Positions 7,736-12,202 of a stretch of 12,202 nucleotides of DNA are shown in pieces. A program made the position numbers and the translations under genes. The notes beneath the pieces are model-generated. The model was not told the DNA's origin and did no database searches. It worked only from the letters and a program-made list of their open reading frames with translations. Source of the stretch: Larix sibirica (taxonomy: Eukaryota; Streptophyta; Pinopsida; Pinales; Pinaceae); assembly GCA_004151065.3 (NCBI GenBank), contig NWUY0300006602.1, positions 50,962 to 63,163 of the forward strand, given 5' to 3'. Each line of letters begins with the position of its first letter. Position 1 is the stretch's first letter.

Positions 7736-8460
7736 TTAAATTGATTTCTATATTGTTACCAAATTTGACTGACTCAGCCAAATAAATTTAGAAATTTAGT
7801 GATTCTTTAGATTCCATTGAAATATTTTCCAAATTCAATTCACATGCATGCCTGGAATTTCACTTTCACACTACCTGTCAAATGAAAATTCAATGATGGT
7901 TTAATTTTTTACTACCTTTCATTTATGTTTAATCTTATGGACTACACTTAATTTTTTTCATCATAATATTCACTATTGATGAAAGAGAAGAATACATCTT
8001 TATGAAGAATAATGGTAGGATAACTAGTGGTATGAAAAGAACAATGATTTAATTTAATGTTTCTCCATTTTGATCAGTCATAGTGTTATTGTTTAGACAA
8101 AGGAAACCAATCAATTTTCATGTATATGGTTGCATATTTTTTCAAGATTTAAGTTTGTTGTTTGAATCCATCAATTTGTCATAACAACTATTATTCATTG
8201 TGTTCGAGAAGCTACAAAAAGGTGAAAGGATAGTAGTAATAAAGTTACATCCCAAATTAAATAGGACACATCGCATTACTTGATGTCTATGTCTTATTAT
8301 GATTAGTCAAGTAAAGATGAGTATAACAAAATGGTTGAATACTAACTCCTATCTCATAGAAAACAATTATAGTCAGGATTGAAATGATAGTTTATCATTA
8401 TGATTAGTTTTTTAATAAGTAATCAATTTGTATTACATTTCATAAAATAAAATATAGTTA
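7736..8460. other. No gene seen; probably includes a minus-strand LTR body
   Basis: AT-rich sequence with no exon recognised. Its right part should belong to the minus-strand LTR whose boundary lies at 8482. The other LTR end cannot be placed: several TG dinucleotides are candidates and no target duplication identifies one. Confidence 0.4.
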
Positions 8461-8494
8461 CAGGTACGTTGAGCCTCCAACAAATTCCCCCTTG
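8461..8494 (-). mobile_element. Copia-type LTR start plus polypurine tract, minus strand
   Basis: Read on the minus strand, 8494-8483 is CAAGGGGGAATT, followed directly by TGTTGGAGGCTCAACG from 8482 leftward. A G-rich polypurine tract abutting an LTR that starts TGTTGG is the standard 3' LTR junction of plant Copia retrotransposons, typically AAGGGGGAGATTGTTGG. The LTR body should extend left and the element interior right. No integrase or reverse transcriptase remains in the roughly 3.7 kb to the right and no second LTR is seen, so this is a truncated remnant. Its left end is undetermined. If the UBP gene is intact, the element lies in its intron in antisense orientation. Confidence 0.6.
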
Positions 8495-9899
8495 ATTTGC
8501 AAAAATAAAGGTCCTCTCATCTAATTTTTGTGAATACTTAGCTTTAAATTTCCTTCGGTTTGTCTTGTTTGATTTGGTGGTTGTATGATTTCTCAAGAGT
8601 GTTTGGATTTGAGTTCTACAAAGTTGATGCTACTATTTTCCTTTCATGCGATGATGATTTTACGACATCATTTTCTTGTACTAAATCAATTAGTCAAAAT
8701 TCATGATCATTTCATTTCTTTGTGTCATTTCATTGATTTATTTCCTGACAAGTTATCATTCTATCATTTGAGTCTTTTTTCCTTCTAGTAGTTGAACAAC
8801 ACTTGTGGGCTTTTATTTGACTTTAGTTGAGTTGATTAAATATATTTCCTTTTGAAAAGGTTGAGTTATTTTATCTTTTGAGAGCCTCTCCTTATTTCAC
8901 TCTTCAATGCATTAACGAATTAATGATCACTTTGGCGGATTGAATTAAATTAATTAAATACCCAAGTTGGGAATTTCAATTCACGTCTTGAAAGAATATA
9001 TCCTAATGAATGAAAACTAGCCTTGACCTTTGAATTTAGATGATTCATTGAATTTTGCAAACCTTTAACTCTCATTAAAAATCATGCTATGTATACAAAG
9101 TTAAAGCAACCAATCAAAGCTTTGGTATAAGACTTGTTTTATGTCACAACCCCAAATTTACCCATTTTTTAATTTTTTTTATATAAGTATTTATCATGGC
9201 ATTACTTCTTATGTCGCAGGTATACAATTGATAAGGATGCAATACAACTCAACATCTCTTTTCTGTAAGGTATAATTTGAATTCTGATATTCTTAGAGTT
9301 GATATAATTAATGATGTAGTTTGCAGAATAAGAAGTCGGCTTTTAAGTGACAACTAAATGCTTCTATTACAACCACGGTTTGATTTATTAACTATCATGA
9401 ATCCATTATGATTATGGTTTACTTTTTATGCATCTCATCTTGTAAACTTGATAGCATTATGATTATGGTCCTAAGCTTATTAGCCAAAGCTATGGCCAAA
9501 TCCTAAGCTATTAACCTACCACTATTTCTACTACGCTGCAACAATACTATGGTAAGTTAAATAATAATTCTTGTTATTTACATGCTAAAACACGTTAATA
9601 CCATTGTAGAATAATCCAACCTATGGCCTAGCTTCCATGGTCGAATCGACCCACATTATGGCATTTATCTTAAGCATTTAACTATGATCCTTATAACTTA
9701 TAATCTTTACATACATTTATTTCCAATCCAATGCACAAGTTTTACAACATGACTATGTAAAAGTCGGATTGCTCGTTGTGATAATCTATACTATGACCAC
9801 CTTTATACTATGGCCTTCATACTTTGTAAAGCGTAACTATATAAGATCTATGAGATATTTGATATGATTTTATTTGGATTAACACGAGAAATCTGCTAT
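8495..9899. other. No gene seen
   Basis: The right side of the Copia junction should be the element interior, but no polymerase motif is recognisable. The plus-strand frame at 8585-8788 is rich in F, H, L and S from T-rich DNA and is not protein-like. From about 9490 to 9815 the phrase TATGGCC (or TATGACC) recurs at 9491, 9622, 9792 and 9809, which hints at a weak degenerate repeat. No tRNA or other RNA gene was detected by eye. Confidence 0.45.
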
Positions 9900-10136
9900 T
9901 AATGCAGACCCAAGTTTTAAATGTTAAGTGCAAGTGAACTGGTGTGGCTATGTGATGGAATTAACGACGGTTGGAAGTACTCCTGCAGTCTCCTTGACGT
10001 GGCTTCCTGTACACCGTTAGATCCATTTCTTAGGATGGTAACTAATCCTTTCAAGTTTTATTCGAACAAAAAACGATAAGTTGGTTCATTGTCGTTTTTG
10101 TTCTTGGGGTTATGTTGCTGTGTTGCGGAGCCTCGG

Positions 10137-10148
10137 CTCTGTGCAGAG
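10137..10148. repeat. Short hairpin at a GGCTCTG motif
   Basis: CTCTG-TG-CAGAG forms a five-pair stem over the first GGCTCTG copy. An overlapping alternative, GAGCC-TC-GGCTC, could form just before it. The two stems are mutually exclusive. They are short enough to be chance, and no terminator or riboswitch is claimed. Confidence 0.4.
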
Positions 10149-10534
10149 ATCCCCTGGTTGAGATTCTATTCAAATGCAATGTCAAAATGATGGTTAGCTC
10201 TGTAGCTGTTAAGTGTACAATGAGCACGAAACCCTCCTTATGGAGTGCTCGCAGTTCTCTTACAAGGGTTTTCCCTCCGAGCTGAGTGTATTCGCTTGGC
10301 TCTGTAATCCGAGCAAGGATCTATGTTGTATTTGAGTTATTGGCTCTGGTTGGCTTCGAGCGTAGAGTTTTTCCCGTGCTATTGCAGAGCCCTCGGATCA
10401 ATGCACAAATTCATCTTAACTCTGTGATTCGTATCTCAGAAAAGATTAATCATTTGTCAAGGGTCCAAACTTGGGAGAACTCGTTGTTGCCAGTGTAATG
10501 GTGGATTTTTTGACCTTTCACTAGACTTATACAG

Positions 10535-10628
10535 GTAAGGCGTAAAAAAATACTATTGTTTCTTATTTCGTTATTTCGTTTGAAAAATAATTTATATGTA
10601 TTTAACTTTACTTGTCTTGCTTTTGCAG
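10535..10628 (+). other. Intron-like segment, 94 bp
   Basis: CAG|GTAAGG at the left is a consensus donor. The right end TTGTCTTGCTTTTGCAG is a strong acceptor with a pyrimidine tract, and the interior is AT-rich. Size and ends fit a plant intron. All three frames of the following exon-like segment (10629-10800) meet a stop before its end, so an internal coding exon is ruled out. A non-coding transcript or terminal exon remains possible. Confidence 0.4.
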
Positions 10629-10800
10629 GTCCATCTGCGAACAAGAAAAAGTATATGAAGTGGGTATCCTCTACCAAGGAACCCTTAAATTATGGAATGT
10701 TTGCATTTCCTTGGTTTTATTGTGAAAGAAATGAAAGAAATGGGTAGAAAGTTTAATGCGGTTTGGTCTTCCAGACCTAGAAAATATGTTGCACTTCTAG

Positions 10801-10886
10801 GTAACTAAATACCTAACTCTTGTAACTCTTTTCTTTACTTCCTATGTGTTTATGATTATAAATAACTCTTGGTTTGAACTGTGCAG
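10801..10886 (+). other. Intron-like segment, 86 bp
   Basis: It starts CTAG|GTAACT and ends with GTTTGAACTGTGCAG before ATGCGAGGAAATGAGG. The exon-like piece after it (10887-10952) ends at a good donor, CTT|GTAAGT, near 10953. Together with the preceding segment this gives an alternating pattern of AT-rich short introns and more GC-rich pieces on one strand. No protein emerges from any joining I tried. Confidence 0.35.
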
Positions 10887-11950
10887 ATGCGAGGAAATGA
10901 GGACACTCAAGTGTTTCGATTTCGGTGCTCTAGGTTCAAAACTTAGAACCTTGTAAGTATTAACGCATAAGTTTAGGACCAATATGTATTTAAGTTTGAA
11001 AACCCTAATTGAACGTCCAACTTCTGGTAAACATGATGAATGTGGTTGTTGGTGGTGTGTTGCTACCGCTGCAAGGGTTGCGAACACGGTATGTTTACTC
11101 TCGTCATTGTGTTGGTTAATGTTGAAGTTTGGCGAGTACAAGCCATTTGCATACTTGGGATATTTACGCCGTGTTATGGGGCTTATTCTTTCGCATTTTC
11201 CCATTAGAATACTTATTATTAGAGTGATTTAAGGTAATATTTATGGCTTACTCGAGTCAATAACTGGAATACTTATCATTCTTTTGTAAAGAGTATTTCG
11301 AATCTATCTGTAACTAAAAGAGACCTTTTGGATTTGCATTATTGTTTTGAATATGAAGTTAAAGAACCTCTCGACTCTGTATGTGATTAATTTGTCTTCT
11401 GGATTCTATGGATATGAACAGGCTAATTATTTGAGTATTGCATTTTGATACTTTATGTTTGATAAAAAGCAGTGGCAATGATGTGCATTTTCCCATGCGT
11501 TAGTGATCTCATTGATGGATAAGGGTTTGTCATTCGACTCCCCTATATCCTTAGAATTTTGTCGAGGGAAAATATAACAGCCTTTCGGCTCTGTAATGTT
11601 TTGATAAAAAGTCTTTCGGCTTCACTATTCTTGAATTAACTCTGTGGATAGTTATAGTTTACAATGTTCAATGTTTTTGTTACAAAGATATAGTTTTTTA
11701 TTCTCTATTTTATGTATGTAGCAGTTGGAATCTTTCGCTAGAACATGAATAATGTTTAAAGAATCCATTCGGCTCTGCGAATAAAATGATTTGGTTTAAT
11801 ACATATGGAAAATACTTCGACGTATTCTTCTCTATGCGTTTATCTTGATTATCCAGTTTGACTATGAATAAATGAAATTTATACCTAGCTCTAATGTTTT
11901 TACTCAATCCATTCGGTTGTGTTTGAGTTAGTATAGTTACGAATATATAT

Positions 11951-12202
11951 GATATTAATTATATATTATTTAACTCTGATTATAATACAATATTCTATTC
12001 TATTTAGGTATCTACATTTGAATCTATGAAACTCTAAGTCTATCATATGAAAACAAAGTTATAGACAGAAACTTAGATTTTAGCAGAATAATATAATTAA
12101 CATATACAGGGTAAGAACGATGTAAACATGACAGCATATAACAACATAAGATTGGTACATTTTATGATTAAAATAATCCATCATTAAACAAATATTCCAT
12201 AA
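11951..12202. other. AT-rich tail, no gene seen
   Basis: The GC-richer character and the CTCTG motifs stop near 11930. The remainder is very AT-rich, and no exon, repeat unit or element end was recognised. Confidence 0.5.

Larger units (their letters stand above)
9900..11950 (+). other. Less AT-rich block with recurrent GGCTCTG motif
   Basis: Compared with its flanks this block is visibly richer in G and C, especially 9930-10500. GGCTCTG occurs at 10135, 10298, 10342, 11587 and 11771, with AGCTCTG at 10197 and TTAACTCTGTG at about 10417 and 11637, all on the plus strand. The usual context is TTCGGCTCTGTAA-like. I could not identify an LTR, coding domain or RNA family. It may be the untranslated or regulatory part of a retroelement, or a non-coding transcript. 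Several open frames lie here (longest 120 codons, minus strand, 10842-11204), but none looks like a known protein. Confidence 0.4.

Noticed and set aside
9221-9268. Candidate next UBP exon after TTATGTCGCAG, in phase with the split codon at 7035
   Set aside because: It reads YTIDKDAIQLNISFL and then stops. It has none of the WK.FG.PL-type residues expected next, and the LTR junction lies between.
10842-11204. Longest open frame in the window, 120 codons on the minus strand
   Set aside because: The translation resembles no known family, and the frame overlaps plus-strand splice-like signals. It lies in a block where motifs run on the plus strand. One frame of this length can arise by chance in 12 kb.
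1-12202. CRISPR array, operon or bacterial system
   Set aside because: The tandem repeats lack short unique spacers of even length, there are no cas-like genes, and spliced plant exons show the DNA is eukaryotic.

Overview
This is a repeat-rich, AT-rich nuclear window from a plant, most likely a seed plant with a large genome and quite possibly a gymnosperm. That placement is an inference. It rests on the plant-type ubiquitin-specific protease (USP/UBP) exons, GT-AG introns with pyrimidine-rich acceptors, LTR-retrotransposon debris, and long stretches without coding sequence. There is no sign of bacterial gene organisation: no operons, no ribosome binding sites, no dense reading frames. Three ambiguous bases (5509-5510 and 7428) mark soft spots in the assembly.

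The one confidently recognised gene is a pair of adjacent plus-strand exons, 6521-6778 and 6887-7035, separated by a 108-bp intron. They join in frame without stops and encode about 135 residues from the middle of a plant UBP of the UBP5/8/9/10/11 type. This part carries the first CxxC of the USP zinc finger and the inserted segment inside the catalytic domain. The catalytic Cys box lies upstream in this family and the His box downstream. I could find neither in the window, nor the exons that should directly flank these two. So either very long introns carry the rest beyond the window, or this is a detached gene fragment.

Layout. 1-780: no gene seen. 781-960: three-copy short tandem repeat. 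961-1313: no gene seen. 1314-1790: 116-bp tandem repeat, two nearly identical copies followed by decayed ones. 1791-2459: no gene seen. 2460-2815: possible decayed reading frame. 2816-4736: two diverged direct repeats that look like old LTRs, enclosing about 1.2 kb that contains a 118-bp tandem array. 4737-5340: no gene seen. 5341-5500: less AT-rich island ending in three evenly spaced 16-bp palindromes. 5825-6222: three-copy 130-bp array in the probable intron upstream of the UBP exons. 6521-7035: UBP exons. 7036-8460: probable intron or flank with small duplications and low-complexity sequence. 8461-8494: edge of a minus-strand Copia-type LTR with its polypurine tract. 8495-9900: no gene seen. 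9900-11950: a less AT-rich block with a recurrent GGCTCTG motif and two well-formed short intron-like segments but no convincing protein. 11951-12202: AT-rich, nothing recognised.

The elements do not form a pathway. The picture is one conserved gene segment embedded in layered tandem duplications and retroelement remnants. The most unusual signals are the three-palindrome cluster, the GGCTCTG-rich spliced-looking block, and the isolation of the UBP exons.
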